Assembly (NCBI GenBank): GCA_934169725.1
Contig: CAKPOF010000003.1
Coordinates: forward strand, 62,001-126,000
From: an uncultured Clostridia bacterium
GTDB taxonomy: Bacteria > Bacillota > Clostridia > TANB77 > CAG-508
Direction of reading: 5' to 3'
DNA: 64,000 nt
Shown here: positions 54,537 through 64,000 of the stretch, piece by piece
How the letters are laid out: every line of letters starts with the position of its first letter
How positions within the stretch are numbered: the stretch's first letter is position 1
Program-made: the position numbers and the translations under genes
The notes under the pieces: generated by a model
Seen by the model: the letters and a program-made list of their open reading frames with translations, nothing else
Told to the model about the DNA's origin: nothing
The model's database searches: none

Positions 54537-55889
54537 ATGAATAATAAGATAGATATAAAAAAAAGCATATCTAATTTAATATTTACAATAATTTTATTTT
54601 TAGCGTTATATTTTGCGTATAGATTTTATCAAATTCATAATTTTAATGAATTTATTAGAAGTGAAGCAAATATGGGATGTACAGAATTTAAAAGAGATAA
54701 CAAAGAAAAATATTCAAAAATGAAGAGTTATGAAATTAATTCAAACGATTTTAATGATGCCATGTTTTCTAAAGATATACAAGTAGAAAGAGATACACCA
54801 TATAAAGTATCTTGTATGGTAAAAACGAAGAATGTAATAGGAGATAAAGATACATCAGATATAGGTGCTCAAATTTCAATAAGTGATACTACTGAGAGAT
54901 CAATATCTGTAAAAGGAGATAGTGAGTGGCAAAAAATTGAATTGATATTTAATTCAAAAAATAGAACAAGTGTAAATATAGCATTTCGCTTAGGAGGAAG
55001 TGATGGATATGCTAAGGGAAATGCATGGTTTTCTGACTTTTCTATAGAACAAGGAGAAAAAGATGATAATAATAACTGGAAATTTGCATGTTTAATATTT
55101 GACAATACAAGTGTAACTATAAATAATAATCCAGTTGATATACAAATTACAAGTAATGATATTGTAGATATAAAAAATACAATAAATAGGTTTGAAAAAT
55201 CATGTAATACTTTATCAGAAAATAAAATGACTGCTGATTGTGATATATATGAAATACAAGATCCAATCACATCTTTATCATATGATGATCAATTTGGATA
55301 TTATGTTTCACCAGAAGATATTGAAAAACAAATAAATAATGTTATAAATAAAAATGATTATGATCATATTTTTGCAATTATAAGATTAGGAAATGATGAA
55401 CACAAAGATGATATTGAAATAAAAGATTGGATAGGTCTTGGGTCTATGGATTATTACGGTGTAGGATTTTCTAATATTAGATTGCCAAACAGTTCAAAAA
55501 GTTATATATATAAATATAATACTAGGGTTAACCAATTTCCAGAGGAAGTTTTTTTACATGAATTTTTACATTCTTTAGAAAGAACGGCTAAAGAATATGG
55601 TTATCAAATTCCAGAACTACATGGATATAAAGAATATGGATATCAAAATGAAGTTATTATTGGGCAAAAAAAATGGTATACAGATTATATGAATAAAAAT
55701 ATAAAAACAGCTGATGGATATACAGGCTTGCCAAATGAAATATATACTATGAAACCAGCCAAAAAGTCTAATTTTGATTTTCCAATAGCATTAGATGTTT
55801 ATGAAGAACCGCAAAACGTTATAGAAGAAATAAGAGGAATATTTGGTAATTTATTTAGAAATGCAAAAATCATAATTGGAAAAATATAA
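54537..55889 (+). CDS. Membrane-anchored putative HExxH metallopeptidase
   Basis: 450 residues. One N-terminal transmembrane helix (about 13-30), a beta-sandwich region (about 45-180, with SDIGAQISIS and GNAWFSDFSIEQG) like carbohydrate-binding modules, then an alpha/beta region with the zinc-type motif FLHEFLHSLER (HExxH at 341-345). Candidate third ligands lie in the following 40 residues (ELHGYKEYGY). I do not recognise the family. It would act outside the membrane. 19 bases after the GT39-like gene, so co-transcribed with it. Confidence 0.65.
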   Translation: MNNKIDIKKSISNLIFTIILFLALYFAYRFYQIHNFNEFIRSEANMGCTEFKRDNKEKYSKMKSYEINSNDFNDAMFSKDIQVERDTPYKVSCMVKTKNVIGDKDTSDIGAQISISDTTERSISVKGDSEWQKIELIFNSKNRTSVNIAFRLGGSDGYAKGNAWFSDFSIEQGEKDDNNNWKFACLIFDNTSVTINNNPVDIQITSNDIVDIKNTINRFEKSCNTLSENKMTADCDIYEIQDPITSLSYDDQFGYYVSPEDIEKQINNVINKNDYDHIFAIIRLGNDEHKDDIEIKDWIGLGSMDYYGVGFSNIRLPNSSKSYIYKYNTRVNQFPEEVFLHEFLHSLERTAKEYGYQIPELHGYKEYGYQNEVIIGQKKWYTDYMNKNIKTADGYTGLPNEIYTMKPAKKSNFDFPIALDVYEEPQNVIEEIRGIFGNLFRNAKIIIGKI

Positions 55890-55907
55890 AAATAAGGAGC
55901 AAATAAA

Positions 55908-56930
55908 TTGAAAGTATCAGAGTTTAATTATAATTTACCAGAAGAATTAATAGCACAAACACCATTAGAAAAAAGAGATGAATCAAGATTAATGGTTTTA
56001 GATAGAGAAAAACAAACAATAGAAAATAAAACATTTAAAGATATAATAGATTATTTAGAACCAGGAGATTGTTTAGTAAGAAATAATACAAAAGTTATAC
56101 CAGCAAGAATATATGGAAAAAAAGAAACAGGAGCAAATGTAGAATTTTTATTACTAAATAATATAGAAGGTGATATTTGGGAGAGTATTGTTAGACCTGG
56201 AAATAAATTACATGTAGGAACAAAAGTAATATTTGGAGACGGACTATTAACTGCAGAGATTTTAGAAATCATGCCAGGAGGAACAAGAAAGGTTAAATTT
56301 TTCTATGAAGGGATATTTAATGAAATATTGGATCAAATAGGATTAATGCCACTACCTCCATATATTCATGAAGAATTAAAGGACAGGGATAGATATCAAA
56401 CTGTTTATGCAAAATATAAAGGATCAGCAGCAGCTCCTACTGCAGGATTACATTTTACACCAGAATTATTAAAAAAAATAGAAGAAAAAGGTGTAAAAAT
56501 TGCTAATGTAACATTACATGTTGGAATTGGTACATTTAGACCAGTAAAGGAAGATACAGTAGAAAAACATGAAATGCATACAGAACATTTTTATATAAAA
56601 CAAGAAGATGTTGAAAAAATAAATGGAACAAAATTAAATGGAAAAAAAGTAATAGCAGTAGGTACAACATCATGTAGAGTTTTAGAAACAATAGCAGATG
56701 AAAAAGGGTTAGTAAAAGTAACAGAAGGAGATACAAAGATATTTATTTATCCAGGATATAAATTTAAATGTTTAGATGGACTAATAACAAATTTTCATTT
56801 ACCACAATCAACTTTATTAATGTTAGTATCTGCTTTAGCAGGTAAAGAATATATTATGAAAGCATATAATCAAGCAGTAAAAGAAAAATATAGATTTTTT
56901 AGCTTTGGAGATGCAATGTTTATTAAATAA
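55908..56930 (+). CDS. queA: tRNA preQ1 ribosyltransferase-isomerase QueA
   Basis: 340 residues. Transfers and isomerises the ribosyl part of S-adenosylmethionine to preQ1-tRNA to make epoxyqueuosine. The family hallmarks YNLPEELIAQTPLEKRDESRL, APTAGLHFT and ITNFHLPQSTLLMLVSA are present. TTG start with AAGGAG. It precedes tgt by 15 bases, the usual pair. Confidence 0.96.
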   Translation: MKVSEFNYNLPEELIAQTPLEKRDESRLMVLDREKQTIENKTFKDIIDYLEPGDCLVRNNTKVIPARIYGKKETGANVEFLLLNNIEGDIWESIVRPGNKLHVGTKVIFGDGLLTAEILEIMPGGTRKVKFFYEGIFNEILDQIGLMPLPPYIHEELKDRDRYQTVYAKYKGSAAAPTAGLHFTPELLKKIEEKGVKIANVTLHVGIGTFRPVKEDTVEKHEMHTEHFYIKQEDVEKINGTKLNGKKVIAVGTTSCRVLETIADEKGLVKVTEGDTKIFIYPGYKFKCLDGLITNFHLPQSTLLMLVSALAGKEYIMKAYNQAVKEKYRFFSFGDAMFIK

Positions 56931-56945
56931 TGAAAGGAATAGAAT

Positions 56946-58070
56946 ATGAAACCAGCAGTAACATATGAATTATTACATGAATGTAAACAAACAGGTGCCA
57001 GACGAGGAGTTATACATACTCCGCATGGGGATATTCAAACACCTGTATTTATGCCAGTAGGAACTCAGGCTACAGTAAAATCAATGACTCCAGAAGAACT
57101 AAAAGAAATGGTAGGAGCACAAATAATATTATCAAATACATATCATTTATATTTAAGACCTGGACAGGATATTGTTAAAGAAGCAGGTGGATTGCACAAT
57201 TTTATGAAGTGGGATAGGCCTATTTTGACAGATAGTGGAGGGTTCCAAGTTTTTAGTTTAGGAGCATTAAGAAAAATTTCAGAAGAAGGTGTGGAATTTA
57301 AATCTCATTTAGATGGAAGTAAACATTTCTTTTCACCAGAAAGTGTAATGAAAACAGAAGAGGATTTAGGTGCAGATATAATAATGGCGTTTGATGAGTG
57401 CGTTGAATATCCAGCTACATATGAATATACAAAACAATCAATGGAAAGAACTACAAGATGGGCAAAACGTTGTAAAGAAGCACACAAAACTGAAAATCAA
57501 GCATTATTTGGTATTATCCAAGGAGGTTTTTATGAAGAGTTAAGAGAAAAAAGTGCAAAAGACTTAATAGAATTAGACTTACCAGGATATGCAATAGGTG
57601 GAATTAGTGTAGGAGAACCTAAAGAAGAATTTTTAAAAATGCTTAATTTTACAGCACCTTTAATGCCAAAAGATAAGCCAAGATATTTAATGGGAGTAGG
57701 AACGCCAGATTATTTAATTGAATCAGCAATTGCAGGAATAGATATGTGTGATTGTGTGTTACCTACAAGAATAGCAAGAAATGGAACAGCAATGACTTGG
57801 AATGGAAAAGTAGTTGTTAGAAATGCAACTTATGAAAGAGATTGGAGACCATTAGATTCAGAATGTGATTGTTATACATGCAAAAATTATTCTAGAGCAT
57901 ATATAAGACATTTAATTAAAGCAAATGAAATATTAGGAGTAAGATTATTATCAATACATAATCTAAGGTTCTTGACTAATTTGATGGAAAAGGTTAGAAT
58001 AGAAATAGAGAGAGATAATTTAGGGACATTTAGAAAAGAATTTTACAAAAAATATGGATATATGGAATAG
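56946..58070 (+). CDS. tgt: tRNA-guanine transglycosylase
   Basis: 374 residues. Exchanges guanine 34 for preQ1 in tRNAs with GUN anticodons. Active-site regions LTDSGGFQVFSLG (nucleophile-region Asp) and GGISVGEPKEEF, and the zinc site CDCYTCKNYSRAYIRHL are present. It follows queA and is itself followed after 11 bases by a WG-repeat protein gene. Confidence 0.97.
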   Translation: MKPAVTYELLHECKQTGARRGVIHTPHGDIQTPVFMPVGTQATVKSMTPEELKEMVGAQIILSNTYHLYLRPGQDIVKEAGGLHNFMKWDRPILTDSGGFQVFSLGALRKISEEGVEFKSHLDGSKHFFSPESVMKTEEDLGADIIMAFDECVEYPATYEYTKQSMERTTRWAKRCKEAHKTENQALFGIIQGGFYEELREKSAKDLIELDLPGYAIGGISVGEPKEEFLKMLNFTAPLMPKDKPRYLMGVGTPDYLIESAIAGIDMCDCVLPTRIARNGTAMTWNGKVVVRNATYERDWRPLDSECDCYTCKNYSRAYIRHLIKANEILGVRLLSIHNLRFLTNLMEKVRIEIERDNLGTFRKEFYKKYGYME

Positions 58071-58081
58071 GGGGATTACAA

Positions 58082-59623
58082 ATGAATTTATTGGATGAAG
58101 ATTTTCAAGATAAAAAAGAAACAGGAAATAAAAAAATATTGAGAGTTGTATTAGTTTTGATAATATTAATAGTATTTTCAATTATTGGAATAATTAGTTA
58201 TTTAATGTATTTAGAAAGTACAAACTTAAAAGTTTCATTAAATGATCAAATAAATAACGATGTAAAAAATTTAATAGTATTTGAGCAAGATGGAAGTATA
58301 TATTTGCCGGTAAGAGCAATGTCATCATTTTTAGGGTATAATTGTTATAATGGTGAATATTCAAATAAATCAGAAGAAAGCAGTAAATGTTATGTACAAT
58401 GTGAAGGTGAAATAGCAAATTTAGTTTTAAATTCTAATAAAATTTATAAATTAAATTTAGAGGAATCAGATGATAACTACACATATATTTTTATGGATAA
58501 ACCAGTAAAAGCTATTAATGGAGAACTATATGTAACTGCAGATGGATTTGAAAAAGTTTTTAATACAAGTTTTAATTATGATAAAGATAAAAATAGAATT
58601 TCTATGTATACAACAAATTATTTGGTAAGTATATACGAAAATAAAGTTTTAGATTATGGATATACAAAATTAAGTGATAAATTTGAAAATACTAAAACAG
58701 CTATAAAAGATATGCTTGTAGTAACAAATGACAAGGCATTTGGAGTTGTGAATGCAACAGATGGTACAGAAATTTTAGAGTGTAAATATGATGATATAAA
58801 ATATCAAGAAACAACAGGAGATTTTATAGTATCTAGTGATGGAAAATATGGTATTATTGGTGCAGATAAAAAAACAAAGATAAATTTAGCATATGATGAA
58901 ATTAAATTGATGGATTATGAAGAAGGACAAAACTCAGGATTATATGTAGTAAAAAGAAACAATAAATATGGAGTTATAGACTTTAAAGGAAATGATAAAA
59001 TATATGCAGAAAATGATCAAATTGGTGTAGATATATCAAAATTTGAAGAGAATGATTTAAAATCTGGATATGTTTTAGTAGATAATTTAATACCAGTTAA
59101 GAAAAATGATAAATGGGGATTATTTGATAAAAGTGGTAAAAAAATAGTTGATTTTGAATATGATGATTTAGGATATATAGCAAATAATAATAAAGATGCA
59201 ACAAATTTATTGGTTATACCTAATTATAATGTAATAGTAGCTTGTTTAGATGGAAGATATACATTATTAAATGCTTCTGGGGAACAACCATTTAAAGCAT
59301 TTGTTGATGATATATATATGACAATAAGTGGTGGCGTAAAACATTATACTATGATAGCAAATAATAAATCTTATGATGTAGAAGAATATTTAGATAAATT
59401 AGGAGTAAGAACAACTAAAAACAGTAGTAATCAATCAAAAAATAACACCAATACAAATAATAATACAGAAAGCAATACAACAAATACAAACGAACAACAA
59501 GCAGATGAAAACAGCGAAGATAATAATAATCAAGATCAAAATGATAACCAAGAACAAAATAACAATGAAGACAATAATGATCAAGAAAACAATCAAGATA
59601 ATCAATCAGATGAAGAGGAATAA
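58082..59623 (+). CDS. Membrane-anchored WG-repeat protein
   Basis: 513 residues. N-terminal transmembrane helix (about 21-43), a copper-amine-oxidase-N-like domain (about 50-180, GSIYLPVRAMSSFLGY), then WG beta-hairpin repeats (KYGIIG, KYGVIDFKG, KWGLFDKSGKKIVDFEYDD). The C-terminal 75 residues are Asn/Gln/Glu/Asp-rich and low in complexity. Function unknown; such proteins are common on clostridial surfaces. It ends the queA-tgt operon with a strong terminator. Confidence 0.82.
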   Translation: MNLLDEDFQDKKETGNKKILRVVLVLIILIVFSIIGIISYLMYLESTNLKVSLNDQINNDVKNLIVFEQDGSIYLPVRAMSSFLGYNCYNGEYSNKSEESSKCYVQCEGEIANLVLNSNKIYKLNLEESDDNYTYIFMDKPVKAINGELYVTADGFEKVFNTSFNYDKDKNRISMYTTNYLVSIYENKVLDYGYTKLSDKFENTKTAIKDMLVVTNDKAFGVVNATDGTEILECKYDDIKYQETTGDFIVSSDGKYGIIGADKKTKINLAYDEIKLMDYEEGQNSGLYVVKRNNKYGVIDFKGNDKIYAENDQIGVDISKFEENDLKSGYVLVDNLIPVKKNDKWGLFDKSGKKIVDFEYDDLGYIANNNKDATNLLVIPNYNVIVACLDGRYTLLNASGEQPFKAFVDDIYMTISGGVKHYTMIANNKSYDVEEYLDKLGVRTTKNSSNQSKNNTNTNNNTESNTTNTNEQQADENSEDNNNQDQNDNQEQNNNEDNNDQENNQDNQSDEEE

Positions 59624-59627
59624 GAAC

Positions 59628-59662
59628 AAAGAATACTTGGGGGTAACAAGTATTCTTTTTTT
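59628..59662 (+). terminator. Terminator after the WG-repeat gene
   Basis: A perfect 12-bp stem AAAGAATACTTG (59628-59639) with 59647-59658, followed by a T-run. Confidence 0.92.
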
Positions 59663-59749
59663 GACCAGTCATACTAATAGAAAAAAATAAAAAAATAGTA
59701 TATAAATATATAGAGGAAAAATTATATATTAACTAGAAAGAGGTATATA

Positions 59750-60676
59750 ATGTGTAATATAAAAATTATAGAAAATGGAATATATCTTCCTAAAAAACAA
59801 GTAAAAAACAATGAATTAGAAAAATATTTAAATTTAGAAAATGGATATATAGAAAAAAGAACAGGAATAAAGCAAAGATATTATAGTATTGAAGAATCAA
59901 TAGAAGATATGGCTCTAAATGCTGTAAACAATATAAAAAATATTTTAAAAGAAAAAGATAGTATTGGTCTTATAATAACAGCAACGACAAGTACAGATAA
60001 GATAATGCCTGGAATTTCAAACTATATTCAAAAAAAGTTAGATATAAAATCATGTATATGTTTAGATATATTAGCAGGATGTAGTGGATATATAAATGCT
60101 TTTGATATTGCTAAACTATATATAACTTCAGGGAAAGTAGATAAAGCATTAGTGATTGGAGTAGATAAATTATCACAAGTAATTGATAAAGATGATATTG
60201 GAACAGCAATTGTTTTATCAGATGGTGCAGGTGCAACACTTCTAGGGAAGATTGATGAAGAAAAAGAATACAAAGTAAATATTACAGCAACAGGAAAAGG
60301 AAATGAAATTTTAACATACAATTATGGTGAAAATCTATATATGAATGGTAAAGAAGTATATAAATATGCAGTCACAAAAACAATAGAAAATATAAAAGAG
60401 TTATTAAAAAATTCAAATTTAAAGCTTGAGGATATAAAATATATAATTCCACATCAGTCAAATTTAAAAATAATAAAATCAATAGCTTCGAGATTGCATA
60501 TTGAATTAAACAAAATGTATATAGATATAGAAAATAATGGAAATACATTTTGTGCAAGTATACCAATTGCTTTATATGATATAAATAAAGAAAATCTAAT
60601 ACAAAAAGGTGATAAGATAATTTTTTTAGGTTACGGCGGAGGATTAAATACAGGAAGTATATTAATTGAATTTTAA
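59750..60676 (+). CDS. fabH: 3-oxoacyl-ACP synthase III (KASIII)
   Basis: 308 residues. Starts fatty-acid synthesis by condensing an acyl-CoA with malonyl-ACP. Catalytic Cys in ILAGCSGY, His in IIPHQSN and Asn in NNGNTFCASIPIAL form the triad. Slightly short for the family. First gene of a fab operon. No acpP or fabK lies between it and fabD, unlike many Firmicute clusters. AGAAAGAGG precedes the ATG. Confidence 0.93.
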   Translation: MCNIKIIENGIYLPKKQVKNNELEKYLNLENGYIEKRTGIKQRYYSIEESIEDMALNAVNNIKNILKEKDSIGLIITATTSTDKIMPGISNYIQKKLDIKSCICLDILAGCSGYINAFDIAKLYITSGKVDKALVIGVDKLSQVIDKDDIGTAIVLSDGAGATLLGKIDEEKEYKVNITATGKGNEILTYNYGENLYMNGKEVYKYAVTKTIENIKELLKNSNLKLEDIKYIIPHQSNLKIIKSIASRLHIELNKMYIDIENNGNTFCASIPIALYDINKENLIQKGDKIIFLGYGGGLNTGSILIEF

Positions 60677-60692
60677 GAAAGGAAAATAAAAA

Positions 60693-61631
60693 ATGAAAAG
60701 AGTATTTTTATTCCCTGGTCAAGGGGCACAAGTTGTAGGAATGGGAAAAGATATATATGAAAAATATGAAGAAGCAAGAAAAATATATGACAAAGCTTCT
60801 GAAATATCAGGGATAGATGTGAAAAAAATTTGTTTTGATGGACCAGAAGAAGAATTAAATAAAACAGAAAATACACAAATAGCAATATTAACAACAAGCT
60901 TAGCAATATTGGAAGTTTTAAAGTCAAAAAATATAAATGCAGAAATAGCTACAGGACTAAGTTTAGGTGAATATGGTGCATTGATATATTCTGGCATAAT
61001 AAGTTTTGAAGATGGAATAAAATTGATACAAAAAAGAGGATATTATATGGGAAATATGTTACCAAAGGAAAAATATTCTATGGCAGCTGTAATAGGGTTA
61101 GATTCAAAAAAGATTGAAAAAGTTTGCGATGAAATTTCAAAACAAGATTTATTTATAGCAATAGCAAATTATAATTATAGTAAACAAACAGTTATATCAG
61201 GAGAAGAAAAAGCAATAAATATTGCGATGGAAAAATTAAAAACATCTGGAGCTAAAAGAGTGATAAAATTAAATACAAGTGGACCATTTCATACAATAAA
61301 ATTAGAAAAAGCTAGAATTCAATATGAAAAGGAATTAGAAAAAGTTAAATTTAATTTAAATACTAAGATAAAAGTAATAAAAAATATAGATGGTACATAT
61401 TATGACATAAATGATAACATTAAGAAAATTTTATCGAAACATATAGTTAGTCCTGTTAGATTTGATAAAACAATAGAATTGCTAAAAGAAGCAAAAGCAG
61501 AAGAATATGTTGAGATTGGACCAGGAAAAACCTTAACAGGATTTATAAAAAAAGAAAATAAAGAAGCAAACGTTGTAAATATAAACAATGTTGAAAGTTT
61601 GGAAAATTATTTAGAAAAAGGATTGGTGTAA
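60693..61631 (+). CDS. fabD: Malonyl-CoA:ACP transacylase
   Basis: 312 residues. FPGQGAQVVGMGKD at the start and the nucleophile elbow GLSLGEYGAL, where the more common His before Ser is Leu; the catalytic His is in SGPFHT and an Arg in LIQKRGYYM. Supplies malonyl-ACP to FabH and FabF. 16 bases after fabH; the next ATG is one base beyond its stop. Confidence 0.93.
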   Translation: MKRVFLFPGQGAQVVGMGKDIYEKYEEARKIYDKASEISGIDVKKICFDGPEEELNKTENTQIAILTTSLAILEVLKSKNINAEIATGLSLGEYGALIYSGIISFEDGIKLIQKRGYYMGNMLPKEKYSMAAVIGLDSKKIEKVCDEISKQDLFIAIANYNYSKQTVISGEEKAINIAMEKLKTSGAKRVIKLNTSGPFHTIKLEKARIQYEKELEKVKFNLNTKIKVIKNIDGTYYDINDNIKKILSKHIVSPVRFDKTIELLKEAKAEEYVEIGPGKTLTGFIKKENKEANVVNINNVESLENYLEKGLV

Positions 61632-61632
61632 A

Positions 61633-62373
61633 ATGGAAGAAAATAAAACTGTATTTGTAACAGGTGGCTCTAGAGGGATAGGTAAAGAAGTAGCTTTGAA
61701 ATTTGCAGAAAAAGGATATAATGTTGTAATAAACTATGTTTCAGAAAAGACAAATATAGATAAATTAAAAGAAGAATTTGAAAGTAAAGGAATAAAATCA
61801 TTAATAGTTAGAGCAGATGTAACAAACAAAGACGAAATTGAAATATTAGTAAAAAAAGCAATAGAAGAATTTGGTTCAATTGATGTTTTAGTAAATAATG
61901 CTGGAATAACAAGAGATGGATTATTAATGAGAATGAACGAAGAAGACTTTGATAAAGTTATTGAAATAAATTTAAAAGGAACATATATAGTGACAAAAGC
62001 TGTTACTAAATATATGATGAAAAAAAGAAGAGGAAGTATAATAAATTTATCATCAGTGGTTGGTGTTTCAGGAAATGCAGGACAATGTAATTATTCTGCA
62101 TCAAAAGCAGGAATAATAGGATTTACAAAAAGTATAGCAAAAGAACTTGCATCAAGAAATATAAGAGCAAATGCAGTTGCACCTGGATTTATAGAAACAG
62201 ATATGACAGCAGTATTATCAGAAGAAGTAAAAGAAAATATATATAATCAAATACCATTAAAAAGAATGGGAACAGCAAAAGAAGTAGCAGAATTAATTTA
62301 CTTTTTAGGGTCTGAAAAAAGTTCATACATAACAGGACAAGTAATTAATGTAGATGGCGGAATGGTAATGTAA
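61633..62373 (+). CDS. fabG: 3-oxoacyl-ACP reductase
   Basis: 246 residues, classical short-chain dehydrogenase. VTGGSRGIGKEVA binds NADPH, NNAG follows, and the catalytic Ser, Tyr-x3-Lys are in INLSSVVG and YSASKAG. The C-terminus ITGQVINVDGGM is typical of FabG. Translationally coupled to fabD. Confidence 0.96.
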   Translation: MEENKTVFVTGGSRGIGKEVALKFAEKGYNVVINYVSEKTNIDKLKEEFESKGIKSLIVRADVTNKDEIEILVKKAIEEFGSIDVLVNNAGITRDGLLMRMNEEDFDKVIEINLKGTYIVTKAVTKYMMKKRRGSIINLSSVVGVSGNAGQCNYSASKAGIIGFTKSIAKELASRNIRANAVAPGFIETDMTAVLSEEVKENIYNQIPLKRMGTAKEVAELIYFLGSEKSSYITGQVINVDGGMVM

Positions 62374-62392
62374 AAAAGAAAGGATGAATAAA

Positions 62393-63634
62393 ATGGAAAG
62401 AAGAGTTGTTATAACAGGATTAGGAGCTATAACTCCAATAGGAAATAATACAAAGGAATTTTGGGAAGGAATAAAAAAAGGAACATGTGGAATAGATGAA
62501 ATTACAAGATTTGATACATCAACATTTAAAGTAAAATTGGCAGCAGAGGTTAAAGGATATAACCCAGAAGAATATTTTGATAGAAGAGAGTCAAAAAGAT
62601 TAGATAAATATTCTCAATATGCAATTGTAGCATCAAGAGAAGCATGGAAAGACAGTGGATTAGACAGAGAAAAAGAAAATATGGAAAGAGTAGGAGTTGT
62701 AGTTGGATCTGGAATTGGCGGGATTCAAACAATAGAAACAGAAAATCAAAAATGTGTAGTTAAAGGACCAGACAGAGTATCACCTATGTATATTCCAATG
62801 GCAATTATAAATATGGCAACAGGAAATGTAGCAATAGATATAGGAGCAAAAGGAGAATCTATGGCAATGGTTACAGCATGTGCTTCAGGAACACATTGTA
62901 TAGGAGAAAGCTATAGAATGATAAAACATGGATATCAAGATATTATGTTGGCAGGAGGAACAGAAGCAAGTGTAACACCTTTGAGTATAGCTGGATTTTC
63001 AAATATTAAAGCATTAACTAAAACAGAAGATAAAACAAGGGCAAGTATTCCTTTTGACAAAGAAAGAAGCGGATTTGTTATGGGAGAAGGAGCAGGAATA
63101 GTTGTATTAGAAGAATTGGAACATGCACAAAAAAGAGGAGCAAAAATATATGCAGAAGTAGTTGGTTATGGAGCAACATCAGATGCTTATCATATAACAT
63201 CACCAGCACCAGGTGGAGAAGGTGGAGCAAGAGCAATGAAATTAGCTATGCAAGATGGTAATGTAAAACCAGAAGAAATAACATACATAAATGCTCATGG
63301 TACATCTACACATTTAAATGATTCTTGTGAAACACAAGCTATTAAAGTAGCTCTAGGAGAAAAAATAGCTAAAGAAGTAATGATAAGCTCAACAAAGGGA
63401 CATACAGGTCATCTATTAGGAGCAGCTGGAGGTGTAGAAGCAATTGTGTGTGCTAAAGCAATTGAAGAAGGATTTGCACCAGCAACAATAAATTACAAAG
63501 TACCAGATGAAGAATGTGATTTAGATATAATACCAAATGAAGGAAGAAAAGCAGATATACAATGTGCAATGTCTAACTCATTAGGATTTGGAGGACATAA
63601 TAGTAGTATAATATTAAAAAAATATGTGAAATAA
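62393..63634 (+). CDS. fabF: 3-oxoacyl-ACP synthase II (KASII)
   Basis: About 413 residues. Elongates acyl-ACP with malonyl-ACP. Catalytic Cys in VTACASGTH, His in NAHGTSTHLND and KGHTGHLLGAAG. An in-frame ATG at 62384 abuts the ribosome-binding site GAAAGGA, so ATG 62393 is the likely start. Confidence 0.96.
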   Translation: MERRVVITGLGAITPIGNNTKEFWEGIKKGTCGIDEITRFDTSTFKVKLAAEVKGYNPEEYFDRRESKRLDKYSQYAIVASREAWKDSGLDREKENMERVGVVVGSGIGGIQTIETENQKCVVKGPDRVSPMYIPMAIINMATGNVAIDIGAKGESMAMVTACASGTHCIGESYRMIKHGYQDIMLAGGTEASVTPLSIAGFSNIKALTKTEDKTRASIPFDKERSGFVMGEGAGIVVLEELEHAQKRGAKIYAEVVGYGATSDAYHITSPAPGGEGGARAMKLAMQDGNVKPEEITYINAHGTSTHLNDSCETQAIKVALGEKIAKEVMISSTKGHTGHLLGAAGGVEAIVCAKAIEEGFAPATINYKVPDEECDLDIIPNEGRKADIQCAMSNSLGFGGHNSSIILKKYVK

Positions 63635-63658
63635 ATTTTAGAGGAAGGAGAAATTGTA

Positions 63659-64000
63659 ATGGATTATAAAGATATAAAAAAATTAATGGATGATATGGGA
63701 AATTCAAAATTAGAGGAATTAGAAATTGAATTTCCTGATGGAGTAAAAATAAGCATGAAGAAAAAAGATAACAAAGAAGTTATTATGCCAACAACAGTAA
63801 TAGAAGCAGGTGCGCCAATGACAGTTCCAGTAGTAAAACCAAAAAAAGAAAAAAGTATGATTACTGTTGATTCAAAAAATGAGGAAAATTATAAAATAAT
63901 AAAATCACCAATGGTTGGAACATTTTATTCAAGTTCATCACCAGATAAAGAACCATTCGTAAAAATTGGTGATAAAGTAAAAAAAGGACAAGTTGTTTGT
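63659..64000 (+). CDS. accB: Biotin carboxyl carrier protein of acetyl-CoA carboxylase (partial)
   Basis: The first 114 residues are visible before the window ends. The N-terminal helix MDYKDIKKLMDDMG, a linker and the start of the biotinyl domain (IIKSPMVGTFYSSSSPD, KIGDKVKKGQVV) match AccB. The biotinylated Lys (EAMK) would lie just past the edge. AGGAAGGAG precedes the ATG. It continues the fab operon, where fabZ, accC, accD and accA commonly follow. Confidence 0.93.
   Translation, partial: MDYKDIKKLMDDMGNSKLEELEIEFPDGVKISMKKKDNKEVIMPTTVIEAGAPMTVPVVKPKKEKSMITVDSKNEENYKIIKSPMVGTFYSSSSPDKEPFVKIGDKVKKGQVVC

Noticed and set aside
1..64000. CRISPR arrays, rRNA genes, plasmid or chromosomal replication origin
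   Set aside because: No regularly spaced repeats, no rRNA sequence and no dnaA-box cluster or rep gene were found.

Overview
The window is AT-rich and its genes have Shine-Dalgarno-driven ATG, GTG and TTG starts. It carries endospore genes (spoVS, cotJABC, a Spo0E-like ORF), a T-box-controlled isoleucyl-tRNA synthetase of the long type, a class III fructose-bisphosphatase, RNase Y and a CarD-like regulator. Together these point to a low-GC, spore-forming Firmicute of the Clostridia. I cannot name a species.

Layout. 1-11,000 is core chromosome: T-box, ileS, Spo0E-like ORF, XRE regulator, fbp, rny, ymdB, spoVS, dut, carD, tRNA-Leu(UAA). About 11,040-17,058 is an integrated island in the 3' part of that tRNA gene, with a displaced tRNA 3' fragment (attR) at its far end. 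It holds a tyrosine integrase, an excisionase-like protein, a frame-broken HTH gene with a perfect A_AAA_AAG slippery heptamer, an XRE repressor with two palindromic operators, an RHH repressor, a prepilin-like protein with a formylglycine-generating-enzyme-like (FGE-like) domain, and a truncated hrcA behind its own CIRCE element. Just outside attR are remnants of a Fic gene and the intact cotJABC operon.

19,600-34,300 is a surface-polysaccharide locus: at least eight glycosyltransferases, an ABC-2 exporter pair, a Wzx/MATE-like flippase, DUF2142 and DUF2304 membrane proteins. 34,450-42,260 encodes secreted wall proteins: two with clostridial hydrophobic (ChW) repeats, fused to a glucosaminidase plus SH3b domains and to an M14 carboxypeptidase, and a cadherin-like membrane protein. 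42,380-45,860 is rfbDACB, which supplies dTDP-L-rhamnose, presumably for the polymer built upstream. Then follow gtrA, a GtrB-like transferase, a frame-broken ABC exporter, a lipid kinase between two copies of an unusual structured repeat, a processive GT2, a GT39-like protein and a membrane-anchored HExxH protein. The window ends with queA-tgt, a WG-repeat protein, and the fatty-acid operon fabH-fabD-fabG-fabF-accB (accB cut by the window edge).

Points most worth a second look: (1) the two copies of a structured repeat (50,068-50,280 and 51,320-51,469) whose core is nearly identical while their stems differ in sequence but stay self-complementary; (2) the possible programmed -1 frameshift in the island; (3) the CIRCE-driven HrcA DNA-binding domain carried by the island; (4) two separate gene breaks that both look like one extra C in the context T[C]GGA.
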